Notes: generated from the sequence alone by a model not told the origin. A DNA stretch of 64,000 nt from Streptomyces griseocarneus (GCA_003674045.1 PENC01000003.1:124001-188000), one strand, 5' to 3'. Shown: positions 9,442 to 17,899, counted from the first letter of the stretch. Translations and numbers: made by a program.

Positions 9442-9612
9442 TCAGTTGGAGCTGCAGGAGCAGCAGATGTAGCAGAAGCAGTTGGTCGACGAACCGACCT
9501 CCGGCATGCCGTGGTCGGCGGTCAGCGCGGTCACCGCGCCACCCTGCTCGACGACCTCGAACACGTCGATGGAAAGGTCGCTGACGTCGACGAAGTAGTC
9601 CTCGTTGTTCAT
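9442..9612 (-). CDS. getA: Thiopeptide precursor peptide, GE37468/thiomuracin type
   Basis: A 56-residue precursor. The leader contains the acidic, hydrophobic stretch DLSIDVFEVVEQGGAV, expected to bind the RRE, and ends ADHGMPEVGS. The core is STNCFCYICCSCSSN. From memory, the thiomuracin core is SCNCFCYICCSCSSA, so Cys2 is Thr and the last residue is Asn. Thr2 should become a methyloxazole, Cys4, 6, 9, 10 and 12 thiazoles, and Ser1 with Ser11 the pyridine of a 29-membered ring. I associate this core with GE37468, an EF-Tu inhibitor. The start has a good ribosome binding site (GGAAGGAAG, about 5 nt before ATG). It directly precedes the modification genes on the same strand. Confidence 0.93.
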   Translation of the reverse strand: MNNEDYFVDVSDLSIDVFEVVEQGGAVTALTADHGMPEVGSSTNCFCYICCSCSSN

Positions 9613-9808
9613 GGCGACTTCCTTCCGCTGGTGATGAATACGGTTATCGCTCCGGATGAACCCAAATTCGTACCTGGAATTCGAGGAGCGGCCTTCATCA
9701 TGGCTGGCCCCGGGGTCAAGGTCACGCTTTCAAAACCGATGACCAGAAATCACAGCGGGTCACGGGGCCGATGCCGGGACGGCGTCGCAGCTGTCGCGAG
9801 CCTCTCAC

Positions 9809-10621
9809 TCAGCCAGCCGAACGGGCCCGGACGGAGGAGCGCCGCGGCCTGCGTGCGGCCAGCCGCTCGGCGGTCCCCTTGACCTGAGGATCCCCGGCCT
9901 CGCGCGCGGCCTCGATCTGCTGCCGGGCCGCATTTCCGCGCAGCTCACCGAGGGCCATCAGCGCAGCCATGGCCACCCGCGACTCAGAGTCCGCGACCGC
10001 CGCGCCCAGGGCCTCCGCCGCGTCCTCCGCGTCCGGGTGCCCGATGTAGCAGAGGATGTCCGCCGCATGCTGTCGCACCGCGTGGTCGTCCGCCCCGAGG
10101 GCCGCGACCAGGGTCGGCACCGCGGCGGATCCGAACGCGGCCACGTCGTCGGTCAGGGCGTTGCGCTCCTCGGTGTCCTGATCGCCCAGCAGGGCGATCA
10201 GATGCGGTACCGCCCGGGGCTCCTTGATGCGGCTCAGCGCCCACCGGGCCTTGCGGGCCACCGCTTCGTCCGGGTCCGTGACATAGGGCAGAACGACGTC
10301 CACCGTCTCCGGGTCGGCGAACTTGCTGACCACGTGCAGGGCGCGGACCCGTACCTCCGGTGACCGGTCCGCGCCGACGGCGGAGAGCACCGCCGGCCGG
10401 GTGGCCTCCTCCAGCCGGGTGACCGCCCAGGTCATGGTCTCCCGTGCGAAGAAGTCCTGTTCCGCCCAAAGAGCGTCGACGAGCGCATCGGCGCATCCCG
10501 TCTCGGCCTGCGATCCGATGGCGAGCGCCGCGGTGTTGCGGACGCTGCGGTCCGGGTCCGACAGCTTCTCGAGCAGCTCGGCGGCGGACGTCGTGCCGTT
10601 CTGAGGTGGTGAAGTTGACAT
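9809..10621 (-). CDS. HEAT-repeat protein next to the thiopeptide precursor
   Basis: 270 residues made almost entirely of about 30-residue HEAT/PBS-lyase-like repeats: SDPDRSVRNTAALAIGS, ADRSPEVRVRALHVVSKF, TDPDEAVARKARWALSRI, GADDHAVRQHAADILCYIG and others. It has no signal peptide, so it should be a cytoplasmic scaffold or adaptor. It lies 57 nt after the exporter permease and 196 nt before the precursor, on the same strand. Its role is unknown; a chaperone or self-protection function tied to the thiopeptide or the exporter is possible but not shown. Confidence 0.75.
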   Translation of the reverse strand: MSTSPPQNGTTSAAELLEKLSDPDRSVRNTAALAIGSQAETGCADALVDALWAEQDFFARETMTWAVTRLEEATRPAVLSAVGADRSPEVRVRALHVVSKFADPETVDVVLPYVTDPDEAVARKARWALSRIKEPRAVPHLIALLGDQDTEERNALTDDVAAFGSAAVPTLVAALGADDHAVRQHAADILCYIGHPDAEDAAEALGAAVADSESRVAMAALMALGELRGNAARQQIEAAREAGDPQVKGTAERLAARRPRRSSVRARSAG

Positions 10622-10678
10622 ACCAAGGATTCCTATTCTGGTGATCGCTGCATTTCTGATGAGCTCGACCGGCCGCCG

Positions 10679-11428
10679 CTAACCGGCGATCTTCCTCATG
10701 GACCGGACCGACCAATTCAGCGTCAGGACGGCCAGTACCGCAGTCAACGCGAATGCCACCGGAACGGAAGGGTCGGAGAAGTCCCCACTGAACAACGCGC
10801 GACCGGCCTGGACGGCGTAGTAGAGCGGATTGGCCTTCGCGACCACCTGCATCCAGTGTGGAGCGAGCGACATCGGGAGCAGGATTCCGGTCAGCAGGAT
10901 CAGCGGAAGCGAGAAGAACTGGAGGACCTGCGACATGGAGGTCTCCTGACGGACCGCAAGGGCGAGTCCGTACGAGACACCGGAGGCGAACACTCCGGTG
11001 ACTGCCATGAGGAACAGCATGAGTACCAGGCCGCCCGGACTGGGGCGCATCCCCATGGCCACCGCGACCAGCACCACCAAAAGTGCCTGGACGACCAGGA
11101 TGACGACATCCCGGAGAACCCGGCCGAGCACGATGGCCGACCGGTTCGCCGCACTGGCCGCGAGCCGCTCCAAAACCCCCGAGCGAATCTCGGCGATCAT
11201 CCCGAATCCCACGAAGAGGGACCCGAACAGAGCGACCATGACCATCACGCCGGGCGTGAACTGCAGGAGTGTGTGCGACTGGGAATCGCCGACCGTGGTG
11301 TTGGCCAGCAAAGGCTCGAAGAGCAACAGGTAGAGGACGGGCTGCAGGATGCCGAAGAGTGGCCACACCGGATTGCGAGCCGACTTCCCCAGTTCATAGC
11401 CGAGGAACATCAGTGTGTGCTTTAACAC
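10679..11428 (-). CDS. ABC-2 type exporter permease (DrrB-like)
   Basis: 249-residue membrane protein with about six hydrophobic segments and the ABC-2 layout, ending near the C-terminus with ANPLYYAVQAGRALFSG, typical of DrrB-type drug or polymer exporters. I chose the GTG at 11428 because AGGA lies 7 nt upstream; an upstream ATG near 11530 would overlap the ATPase gene. Forms an exporter with the adjacent ATPase. Probable role: export of, or self-resistance to, the thiopeptide (inferred from location). Confidence 0.8.
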   Translation of the reverse strand: MLKHTLMFLGYELGKSARNPVWPLFGILQPVLYLLLFEPLLANTTVGDSQSHTLLQFTPGVMVMVALFGSLFVGFGMIAEIRSGVLERLAASAANRSAIVLGRVLRDVVILVVQALLVVLVAVAMGMRPSPGGLVLMLFLMAVTGVFASGVSYGLALAVRQETSMSQVLQFFSLPLILLTGILLPMSLAPHWMQVVAKANPLYYAVQAGRALFSGDFSDPSVPVAFALTAVLAVLTLNWSVRSMRKIAG

Positions 11429-11483
11429 GGGCACGTCCTGACTTTGAGGCTGTGGTGGGAGTTCCGCAGGGTTGGCTGTGCGG

Positions 11484-12458
11484 TCAGCCGGCGTCTCGAA
11501 GTGAGCGGCCTGTCTTGCGGAGGAAGACATCGTCGAGGGAGGCCCGGTCCAGCGAGATCGCCCCGACGGCCACCTCATGGTCGCCGAACGCTCGCAACAG
11601 GAGCGGGAGGGCCTGCTCGCCGTCATCGAGGTAGATCCGCAGCCGCGAACCGTCGATCCGCGTCTCGCGTACATACGGCAGCGCGTCGACGATCCTGCTG
11701 ACCTTGTCGTCGGCGGTGAGCTCCTCCGCGAAGCGGAGGGTCACGACGTCGTCCGCTGTCTCGCGGGTCAACGACGTGGGGGTGCCCTCGGCGACGACCT
11801 CACCGTGATCGACGATCATGAGTCGGTCACACAGAGCCTCGGCTTCGTCGAGGTAGTGCGTGCTGAGCAGCACACTCGTGCCCGCGTCCCGGAGCGTCCG
11901 GATCTGGTCCCACAGGTTGGCCCGGTTCTGCGGGTCGAGTCCGGTGGTGGGCTCATCGAGGAAGATCAGGGACGGCCGATGGACCAGGCCGATCGCAAGA
12001 GCTACCCGTCGCTTCTGGCCGCCGGACAGAGTCCGCACCGGACGGTCCGCCATCGCAGCCAGGTCGAACGCCTCGAGCATCTCCCCGGTGCGTGCTGCCG
12101 CTTCGGCCGTGGGCAGCCTGTTGATCCGGGCCGCGAGCATGATGTTGGCCCTCGCCCCGTTGTTCTCGTCCACGCCGCCCGCCTGGCTGACGTAGCCGAT
12201 GTACGGACGGACCTTCTCAGGGGCCGAGAACAGGTCCTGACCGGCGACCTTGCCGGAACCGCCGTCGGGCTGAACCAGCGTGGCCAGCATGCGAATCGTC
12301 GTGGTCTTCCCGGCACCATTCGGTCCGAGGACTCCGAAGATCTCGCCCCGCGCGACCGCGATGTCGAGACCTTTCACGGCTTCGACGACCATCGGCGGCT
12401 GCTGTGGACGCGCCCGCGTGCGGAACGTCTTCCTCAGGCCTTGCACCTCGATGATCAA
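11484..12458 (-). CDS. ABC exporter ATPase (DrrA-like)
   Basis: 324-residue ATPase, the normal length for DrrA-type subunits. Walker A GPNGAGKTTT, signature LSGGQKRRVALA, Walker B LIFLDEPTTGLDP and the H-loop STHYLDEAE are all present. A C-terminal extension (VGAISLDRASLDDVFLRKTG) is typical of the daunorubicin-resistance type. Start chosen at TTG 12458 with AGGAAGGGA about 7 nt upstream. It lies 50 nt after the PadR gene and 55 nt before the permease gene, on the same strand. Confidence 0.87.
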   Translation of the reverse strand: MIIEVQGLRKTFRTRARPQQPPMVVEAVKGLDIAVARGEIFGVLGPNGAGKTTTIRMLATLVQPDGGSGKVAGQDLFSAPEKVRPYIGYVSQAGGVDENNGARANIMLAARINRLPTAEAAARTGEMLEAFDLAAMADRPVRTLSGGQKRRVALAIGLVHRPSLIFLDEPTTGLDPQNRANLWDQIRTLRDAGTSVLLSTHYLDEAEALCDRLMIVDHGEVVAEGTPTSLTRETADDVVTLRFAEELTADDKVSRIVDALPYVRETRIDGSRLRIYLDDGEQALPLLLRAFGDHEVAVGAISLDRASLDDVFLRKTGRSLRDAG

Positions 12459-12508
12459 CGCTACGTCCCTTCCTGAGTGAGGCCGGTCGTCACGCGAGAG
12501 TGGACCGG

Positions 12509-13039
12509 TTAGGGAACCTCGTCCCGCTCCACTCGCCCCGCCACGTCTTCCAGCCACTCGAACTGCGCACGGAACTCGGCCGAGGTGAGGCGCAGCGCCT
12601 CGTCGATATGACGGGGGGCACTCTTCTGATGATCGGTGGCCAGCGCCCGCTCAGCCATGGCGAAGCCCGCCTGCAGAATCTCCCGGCGATCCCGGATCGC
12701 GGCCAGCAGCTCGGCCTTGGGAAGCTGATCCATGAAGGTGATCGCGACCAGGAGCGGATCCACGATCGGCATGATCTGCCGCCAGTAGACGTCGAGTTGC
12801 CGACGGAACTCGGCCTGCCCCTTGTCCGTGATCGCGTAGACGGTCTTGCTGCCCTTGCCGCCTTCCACGACCTCGACCAGCCCCTCCTGGGACAGCTTCG
12901 TCAGGGCGTGGTAGATCGAACCGAAAGCGACATTGGCCCAGTGCTCGACGCCCCAGAGCTGGAGCTTCTTGCGGACCTCATAGCCGTGGTGCGGCCCAGC
13001 GAGCAGTGCGCCGAGGATCAGCACTCTCGTCGATGACAT
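12509..13039 (-). CDS. PadR-family transcriptional regulator
   Basis: 176 residues. The N-terminal winged helix (MSSTRVLILGALLAGPHHGY; then SIYHALTKLSQEGLVE) is typical of PadR, followed by a helical C-terminal dimerisation region. PadR proteins commonly repress an adjacent exporter and are released by the exported drug, so it probably controls the ABC exporter and itself. A -10-like TATAAA ends 9 nt before the ATG, which suggests a leaderless transcript. First gene of the minus-strand run that continues into the thiopeptide genes. Confidence 0.85.
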   Translation of the reverse strand: MSSTRVLILGALLAGPHHGYEVRKKLQLWGVEHWANVAFGSIYHALTKLSQEGLVEVVEGGKGSKTVYAITDKGQAEFRRQLDVYWRQIMPIVDPLLVAITFMDQLPKAELLAAIRDRREILQAGFAMAERALATDHQKSAPRHIDEALRLTSAEFRAQFEWLEDVAGRVERDEVP

Positions 13040-13054
13040 GCTCCAATTTTTATA
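13040..13054 (-). promoter_or_regulatory. Probable leaderless promoter of the PadR gene
   Basis: TATAAA at 13049-13054 (minus strand), separated from the ATG by AATTGGAGC (9 nt). The spacing fits transcription starting at or next to the start codon. This AT-rich stretch is unusual in the surrounding GC-rich DNA. Confidence 0.45.
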
Positions 13055-13165
13055 CAAGTTTGAGCAGTCCCGTCAAGCGCGGGCGAAGGCATGGGGCTCA
13101 ACTTGGCTCTGTGGGAGGGGCGTCCATCCTGCAGATCGCGACCTGCGGAATCAATCGACAGCGCT

Positions 13166-13478
13166 AGTACTCCAGTTGAAGTTCCCTGCTTCCGCAGAGC
13201 AAGGCCAATTTTTCGAGTCTGGCGGTCTGGCGGGGGTGGGTTCGGGAGCATCTCAGGTGTGTGTGCGTCGACGGTAGTGGCAGCGTCGGGCGATGGCCTG
13301 GTGATGTCTGCGCCAGTGAGGCCAGGTCAGCGCATGGCTGCTGCGTTGTTCCGGACGGGCCGGACGGTCGCTCTCACAGGGCGTGCTTTCCCGAACCCGC
13401 CCTTGACGTCACGCCAGCCCGCCGGACTCGAAAACATGGCCCTGACCTGGATAAACAGGGAACTGTAACTGGAGTACT
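13166..13478. mobile_element. 313-bp inverted-repeat element (MITE or insertion-sequence remnant)
   Basis: The two ends are 23-bp inverted repeats matching at 21 positions: left end 13166-13188 starting AGTACTCCAGTT, right end 13456-13478 ending AACTGGAGTACT. Nothing inside looks like an intact transposase. The size and long terminal repeats fit a non-autonomous MITE or an internally deleted insertion sequence. No clear target duplication is visible; the left flank reads CT before AGTACT. Confidence 0.75.
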
Positions 13479-13753
13479 GGACGTCGTCACCCTCTCCGCC
13501 CCCGTGGGGCGTCTCCTGGAGTTCACCGTCGTCATCGGCGTACTGCGCCCAGCCGTCGTCGGCCGAGCCGCCGCTCAGCTAGGGGGAGAAGGCGCTGGTA
13601 GGCCTGTAGTGCCGCCCGCGTTGGCTGAGTGCAGACGCGGCAACAAGCAGTGTTGGGACTCAAACGCGGCTGCCCTGCCCACCGGTCCCCGACGCAGGCG
13701 AGCCCCTCGTCGACGATGAGGGGGTCGCGCTATGGCCTGGGATGATCCTTTGA
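13479..13753. other. Gap beside the MITE, no intact gene
   Basis: A plus-strand frame running out of the MITE has a coding-like stretch (TLSAPVGRLLEFTVVIGVLRP) but no start of its own and an untypical tail. I see no RNA gene or promoter here. It may be debris of former coding sequence around the mobile element. Confidence 0.4.
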
Positions 13754-13849
13754 TCATTCGGTAGGGGGCGCCTCGCCTTCGGTGACACGCCCGTACGCTT
13801 CCCGTTCACCACCGCGGTCGTCGAGTGCTACGCGGACGCCAAGGGGTAA
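13754..13849 (+). pseudogene. 3' remnant of an unidentified plus-strand gene
   Basis: An open stretch without a start codon ends LAFGDTPVRFPFTTAVVECY and a few more residues, then TAA at 13847. Composition looks like the C-terminus of a real protein, and an inverted repeat that could be its terminator follows 21 nt later. I do not recognise the family. It supports the idea that a chromosomal gene was truncated here. Confidence 0.4.
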
Positions 13850-13870
13850 CGCTTCGCCTCCTCCCCGGCC

Positions 13871-13910
13871 GCCCATGGCCGCTCGCGGCTGTTCTCCATT
13901 GGCCATGGGC
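13871..13910 (+). terminator. Inverted repeat downstream of the gene remnant
   Basis: Perfect 10-bp repeat GCCCATGGCC (13871-13880) and GGCCATGGGC (13901-13910) around a 20-nt loop. It could terminate the truncated upstream gene, or act as an operator for the oxidoreductase gene starting 24 nt later. Confidence 0.45.
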
Positions 13911-13934
13911 CTGACGCCCCGTAAGGTGCCGCAC

Positions 13935-14723
13935 ATGATCGAGATGGAGAACGCCACTCCGGCCGCGGCCCTGCGCGGACGTGTCGCCCTCGTCACCGGG
14001 GCGGCGAGCGGGATCGGGGCGGCGTGCGCCCTGCGGCTCGCCGCCGCGGGGGCGCACGTGCGCGCGCTCGACCGGGACGCCGCCGGGCTCGCGGCCCTGC
14101 GCGACCGTGCCCGCGAACTGCCCGGCTCCGTCGAGGACGTGGTCCTCGACCTCACCGACCTCGACGCGGCGGAACGGACCGCGGCGGGCACCGACATCCT
14201 CGTCAACAACGCCGGGATGCAACTCGTCCGCCCCATCGAGGACTTCCCGGCCGACGCGTTCCACACCGTCCTCACCGTCATGCTGGAGGCCCCGTTCCGG
14301 CTGCTGCGGGGCGCGCTGCCGCACATGTACGCGCAGGGCTGGGGCCGCGTGGTCAACATCAGCTCCGTGCACGGACTGCGGGCCTCCGCCTACAAGTCGG
14401 CCTACGTCACCGCCAAGCACGGTCTGGAGGGGCTCTCCAAGGTCGCCGCCCTCGAAGGGGCGCCGCACGGGGTCACGTCCAACTGCGTGAGCCCCGGCTA
14501 TGTGCGCACCCCGCTCGTCGAGAAGCAACTGGCCGACCAGGCCGCGGCCCACGGCATCCCGGAGGAGCGGGTGATCTCCGAGATCCTCCTCGCGGACTCC
14601 GCGCTCAAGCGGCTCATCGAGCCCGACGAGGTCGCCGAGGCCGTCGCCTACCTCTGCGGACCGTACGCCTCGTCCGTCACCGGCACCACGCTGACGATGG
14701 ACGGCGGCTGGACGGCCCACTGA
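13935..14723 (+). CDS. Short-chain dehydrogenase, 3-hydroxybutyrate dehydrogenase-like
   Basis: 262-residue classical SDR. The NAD(P) motif TGAASGIG, NNAG (ILVNNAGMQ), catalytic Ser in NISSVHG, and Tyr/Lys in YVTAK are all present; the C-terminus SVTGTTLTMDGGW is the usual SDR ending. The pattern NISSVHGLRASAYKSAYVTAKHG is that of 3-hydroxybutyrate dehydrogenases, which oxidise 3-hydroxybutyrate to acetoacetate. The ATG has AAGG about 8 nt upstream; the longer frame from 13782 has no such site. Appears to be a single-gene unit. Confidence 0.85.
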   Translation: MIEMENATPAAALRGRVALVTGAASGIGAACALRLAAAGAHVRALDRDAAGLAALRDRARELPGSVEDVVLDLTDLDAAERTAAGTDILVNNAGMQLVRPIEDFPADAFHTVLTVMLEAPFRLLRGALPHMYAQGWGRVVNISSVHGLRASAYKSAYVTAKHGLEGLSKVAALEGAPHGVTSNCVSPGYVRTPLVEKQLADQAAAHGIPEERVISEILLADSALKRLIEPDEVAEAVAYLCGPYASSVTGTTLTMDGGWTAH

Positions 14724-14728
14724 AAGGC

Positions 14729-14767
14729 CGTGGTCCGGCACCGACTCCATGTCGCTGCCGGACCACG
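14729..14767. terminator. Bidirectional terminator between convergent genes
   Basis: Perfect 12-bp inverted repeat CGTGGTCCGGCA (14729-14740) and TGCCGGACCACG (14756-14767), 15-nt loop, between the plus-strand dehydrogenase and the minus-strand protease. Confidence 0.75.
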
Positions 14768-14783
14768 GGTCACGCGCCGGGCC

Positions 14784-16373
14784 TCACCCGATGACGCGCG
14801 AGACCGGCGCCGTCGGATTGTCCGCGGTGTCGTAGCCGATGGCGCAGTACGTCCACGGCCCCTCGGACGCCCTGAGGCTCGCGGGGATGCCGAGGAAGTA
14901 GCGGTAGCCCTCCGGGTCGGCGCAGTTCGTGGTCGCCTTCGGCCCGTACTTGACCTTGTATGCCGAGATCTCCCACGGCTGGTACACGGGACGCACCCAG
15001 AAGGTCGCGTCCGGCCCTTCGCCGAAGTTCTGCACGTCGATCGTGGCCGGAACGGTGGGCGGGGTGTTGTCGACGCGGGCGTACGCGTACGACGGATGCG
15101 CGAGGGACTTCTCCCACGCGGCACCCCGCAGGTCGGCGCTCGGACCGCCGACCGCGCACAGGACGTAGAGGTTGTCCTTCTTCGGCAGCAGCTCGTCATG
15201 GTCCAGCCCGGCTGCCGTCAGCTGCCGCGGCTTGCCGTACCCCTCGGGCCTGGTGCAGTCGACGGCGCCGAACGGGCCGCTCTTGACGGCGACATAGGCG
15301 TGCTGCTGCTTCTTGCCCTGTGTGATGTGCGCGTCCCAGCGGGCGGGACCGTCCGCCGTCTCGCTGCGCGTCTGCTTCCCGGACGAAGTGACGGCGACCT
15401 GCTCGCCCAGGTCCAGCCGGCAGCCCGCCTTGTCCGGCTTCAGACCGGTGGCGTCCAGGCACGAAGCGACCGCGCCCACGGGTGTGGCGTAGACGGTGTC
15501 GTCCTTGGGCACCACGAGCCCGGACGCGCCGCCCTCGCACGGGCGGCCGAGGCCGCAGCCGAGGTAGCCGGGCGTGGTCACGGTGTTGAGCAGCCCCACC
15601 ACGCGGTCGCCGTTCGCGGCGGTCACGACGCCGCCCGAGGAACCGCCGCTGATGCCGAGGCAGTCGGTCCGGGTGAAGCCCCGCCACAGCCAGGTGCTCT
15701 CGTGCAGGGCCACCGAGGCGCCGGTGACCTTGCACTCGGACAGGCGCAGGAACTGCTTGCCCGACTCGACACCGTCTGTCGGCGCGTGCGCCGCCTGCAG
15801 GGCCGTGCCCTGCCGGGGCGGCTCGGCGGCGAGCGTACGCGGCAACACGTCCAGCTTCGCCAGTTCCCCGTACGTGGCGGACAGCCGGAGCACCGAGACG
15901 TCGATGTCCTTCATGGTGGCGTAGGCGACGCGCTCCACGGTGAACGTGCGCTGTTCCGCGGTGTTGTCGTGGAAGTAGGCGGGGGTGAAGGTGAAGCCCT
16001 CGGGCGCGGCCTCGTCGAGGACGACGTCGTTCGTCCCCAGCATGTCGTCGACGCAGTGCCCGTTGCTCAGGATCAGCGCCTTACGGGCCGGGTCCGGCTT
16101 CGCGGTGTCCGCGACGACCGTGGCCGTACAGGTCGTCCCGCCGCCACCGATCAGCCGGCCGGTGGAGCGGAACTTTTTCCCGGCGGAGGAGTCGGCCCCG
16201 ATGAGGGGGGCCGGGTGCTCCGCGGCCTGCGCGGGCCCCGACCCTCCCCACAGCAGACCGGCGGTGACGACCCCGGTCGCACACGCGGCCAGCGCCGCGC
16301 GTATGCGAGAAGTCCCGTAACTCCCGTAACTCCCGCAAGTCCCGTGTCTCCGGGCGAGAACGGCGTCCCTCAA
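14784..16373 (-). CDS. Secreted trypsin-like serine protease
   Basis: 529-residue exported chymotrypsin-fold protease. Triad: His in LSNGHCVDD, Asp in MKDIDVSVLRL, Ser in GISGGSSGGVV. A signal peptide with a hydrophobic core (AALAACATGVVTAGLL) is cleaved near GPAQA-AEHP. About 250 residues follow the protease domain and may bind substrate. I placed the start at TTG 16373 because GGAGG lies 6 nt upstream; the longer frame to 16475 has no ribosome binding site and would make the signal sequence too long. The N-terminal region encodes GSYGSYG from a 9-bp tandem repeat. Confidence 0.82.
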   Translation of the reverse strand: MRDAVLARRHGTCGSYGSYGTSRIRAALAACATGVVTAGLLWGGSGPAQAAEHPAPLIGADSSAGKKFRSTGRLIGGGGTTCTATVVADTAKPDPARKALILSNGHCVDDMLGTNDVVLDEAAPEGFTFTPAYFHDNTAEQRTFTVERVAYATMKDIDVSVLRLSATYGELAKLDVLPRTLAAEPPRQGTALQAAHAPTDGVESGKQFLRLSECKVTGASVALHESTWLWRGFTRTDCLGISGGSSGGVVTAANGDRVVGLLNTVTTPGYLGCGLGRPCEGGASGLVVPKDDTVYATPVGAVASCLDATGLKPDKAGCRLDLGEQVAVTSSGKQTRSETADGPARWDAHITQGKKQQHAYVAVKSGPFGAVDCTRPEGYGKPRQLTAAGLDHDELLPKKDNLYVLCAVGGPSADLRGAAWEKSLAHPSYAYARVDNTPPTVPATIDVQNFGEGPDATFWVRPVYQPWEISAYKVKYGPKATTNCADPEGYRYFLGIPASLRASEGPWTYCAIGYDTADNPTAPVSRVIG

Positions 16374-16567
16374 GGCGATCCTCCGTGATCGGCAGTCGAT
16401 GAAACGCCCTGACCTTTGCAGAGTCTTTGACCGCCTACGAGCCGCCTGTGGCGGGAGGCACCCGCTTTCGGTCATACACGCAAAGTGATCACAGGGATGC
16501 GGAACACGGTCTTTTGCGGAACACCCCGTTCAGGAAGCAGCACGCGAGGGTGCCCGGTCGGCTACGC

Positions 16568-16608
16568 TGCGTCGATCACGGCATCCGTGTGCCGCCGTGA
16601 TCGACGCA
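16568..16608 (-). terminator. Terminator hairpin downstream of the threonyl-tRNA synthetase-like gene
   Basis: Perfect 15-bp inverted repeat TGCGTCGATCACGGC (16568-16582) and GCCGTGATCGACGCA (16594-16608) with an 11-nt loop, 16 nt beyond the stop at 16625. Confidence 0.7.
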
Positions 16609-16624
16609 AAAGCGGTGCCCGCGC

Positions 16625-17854
16625 TCACGCGTGGACGGTGCCGTCCCACAGGCCGGTGCTGTGGGCGTCGACGAGTGCTGCGATACCGCCCAGGACATCG
16701 CCGGCGGGCAGCGCGTCCAGGCGGCGCCCGTCGCGCAGGCGCAGGGCGACGGTGCCGTCCGCCGCCTCCTTCGACCCGACGACGGCCTGGTAGGGCGCGA
16801 GCCGGGCCTCGCGGACCCGGGCCCCCAGGCTGCCGCGCTCCGGCCCGACGAGCTCGGCCCGCAGCCCGAGTCCGGCGCACCGCCGTACGAACGCCTCGGC
16901 GTCCGGCACCTCGGCCTCGGAAAGGGGCAGGACGGCCACCTGGACCGGGGCCAGCCAGGCGGGCAGGGCGCCGCCGTGCTGTTCGACGAGGTGGGCGACG
17001 GCCCGCTCCACGCTGCCGATGACGGCGCGGTGCACCATGACCGGCCGGTGCTTCGCGCCGTCCGCGCCGATGTAGTGCAGGTCGAACCGCTCGGGCTGGT
17101 GGAAGTCGATCTGCACGGTGGACAGGGTGGACTCGCGGCCCGCGTTGTCGGCGACCTGCACGTCGATCTTCGGGCCGTAGAACGCGGCCTCCCCCTCCGC
17201 CGCCTCGTACGGCAGGCCCGAGCGGTCGAGGACCTCGGTCAGCAGGGCGGTGGACCGTTCCCACAGCTCGGGGGCGGCCACGTACTTCCCGCCGGGACCC
17301 GGGAGGGAGAGCCGCACGCGGGCCGGGACGATGCCGAGCGCGTCGTACGCCCGGCGGATCATCTCCAGGGCGCCCAGGGCCTCGTCGGCGACCTGCTCCA
17401 GGGTGCAGAAGATGTGCGCGTCGTTCAGCTGGATGGCCCGTACGCGGGTCAGGCCGCCGAGCACGCCCGACAGTTCGGAGCGGTACATGCCGCCCAGTTC
17501 GGCGATGCGCAGCGGCAGCTCGCGGTAACTGTGCGAGCGGGAACGGTAGATCACCGCGTGGTGCGGACACAGGCTCGGCCGCAGCACGACCTGCTCGCCG
17601 CCCAGGTCCATCGGCGGGAACATGTCGTCGCTGTAGTGCGACCAGTGCCCCGAGATCTCGTACAACTCCCGTTTGCCGAGCACCGGCGAGTACACGTGCC
17701 GGTAGCCCGCGCTCCGTTCCTCGCCGCGGATGTACTCCTCCAGGGCGTGCCGTACGGTCGCGCCGTCGGGCAGCCAGTAGGGAAGGCCCGCGCCGATCAG
17801 CGGGTCGGTGTCGAACAGGCCCAGTTCGCGGCCGATCCTGCGGTGGTCGTGCAT
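16625..17854 (-). CDS. thrS: Truncated (editing-less) threonyl-tRNA synthetase
   Basis: 409 residues, compared with about 640-690 for normal ThrRS. The N-terminal TGS and editing domains are absent, and the protein starts at the class II catalytic core. Zinc ligands are retained: Cys96 in LRPSLCPHH, His in LNDAHIFC and His in HRPVMVHRAVIGSVERAV. Motif 2 (YRSELSGVLGGLTRVR) and a C-terminal anticodon domain are present. It should charge tRNA-Thr without cis editing. The housekeeping synthetase is presumably elsewhere. Expression appears to be under leader-peptide attenuation (17900-18007). A role as a stress- or inhibitor-responsive backup enzyme is inferred. Confidence 0.88.
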   Translation of the reverse strand: MHDHRRIGRELGLFDTDPLIGAGLPYWLPDGATVRHALEEYIRGEERSAGYRHVYSPVLGKRELYEISGHWSHYSDDMFPPMDLGGEQVVLRPSLCPHHAVIYRSRSHSYRELPLRIAELGGMYRSELSGVLGGLTRVRAIQLNDAHIFCTLEQVADEALGALEMIRRAYDALGIVPARVRLSLPGPGGKYVAAPELWERSTALLTEVLDRSGLPYEAAEGEAAFYGPKIDVQVADNAGRESTLSTVQIDFHQPERFDLHYIGADGAKHRPVMVHRAVIGSVERAVAHLVEQHGGALPAWLAPVQVAVLPLSEAEVPDAEAFVRRCAGLGLRAELVGPERGSLGARVREARLAPYQAVVGSKEAADGTVALRLRDGRRLDALPAGDVLGGIAALVDAHSTGLWDGTVHA

Positions 17855-17899
17855 GGCGTCTCGTCTCCTCGCGGTCTCGGGGCGATCCGCCGGGACACG

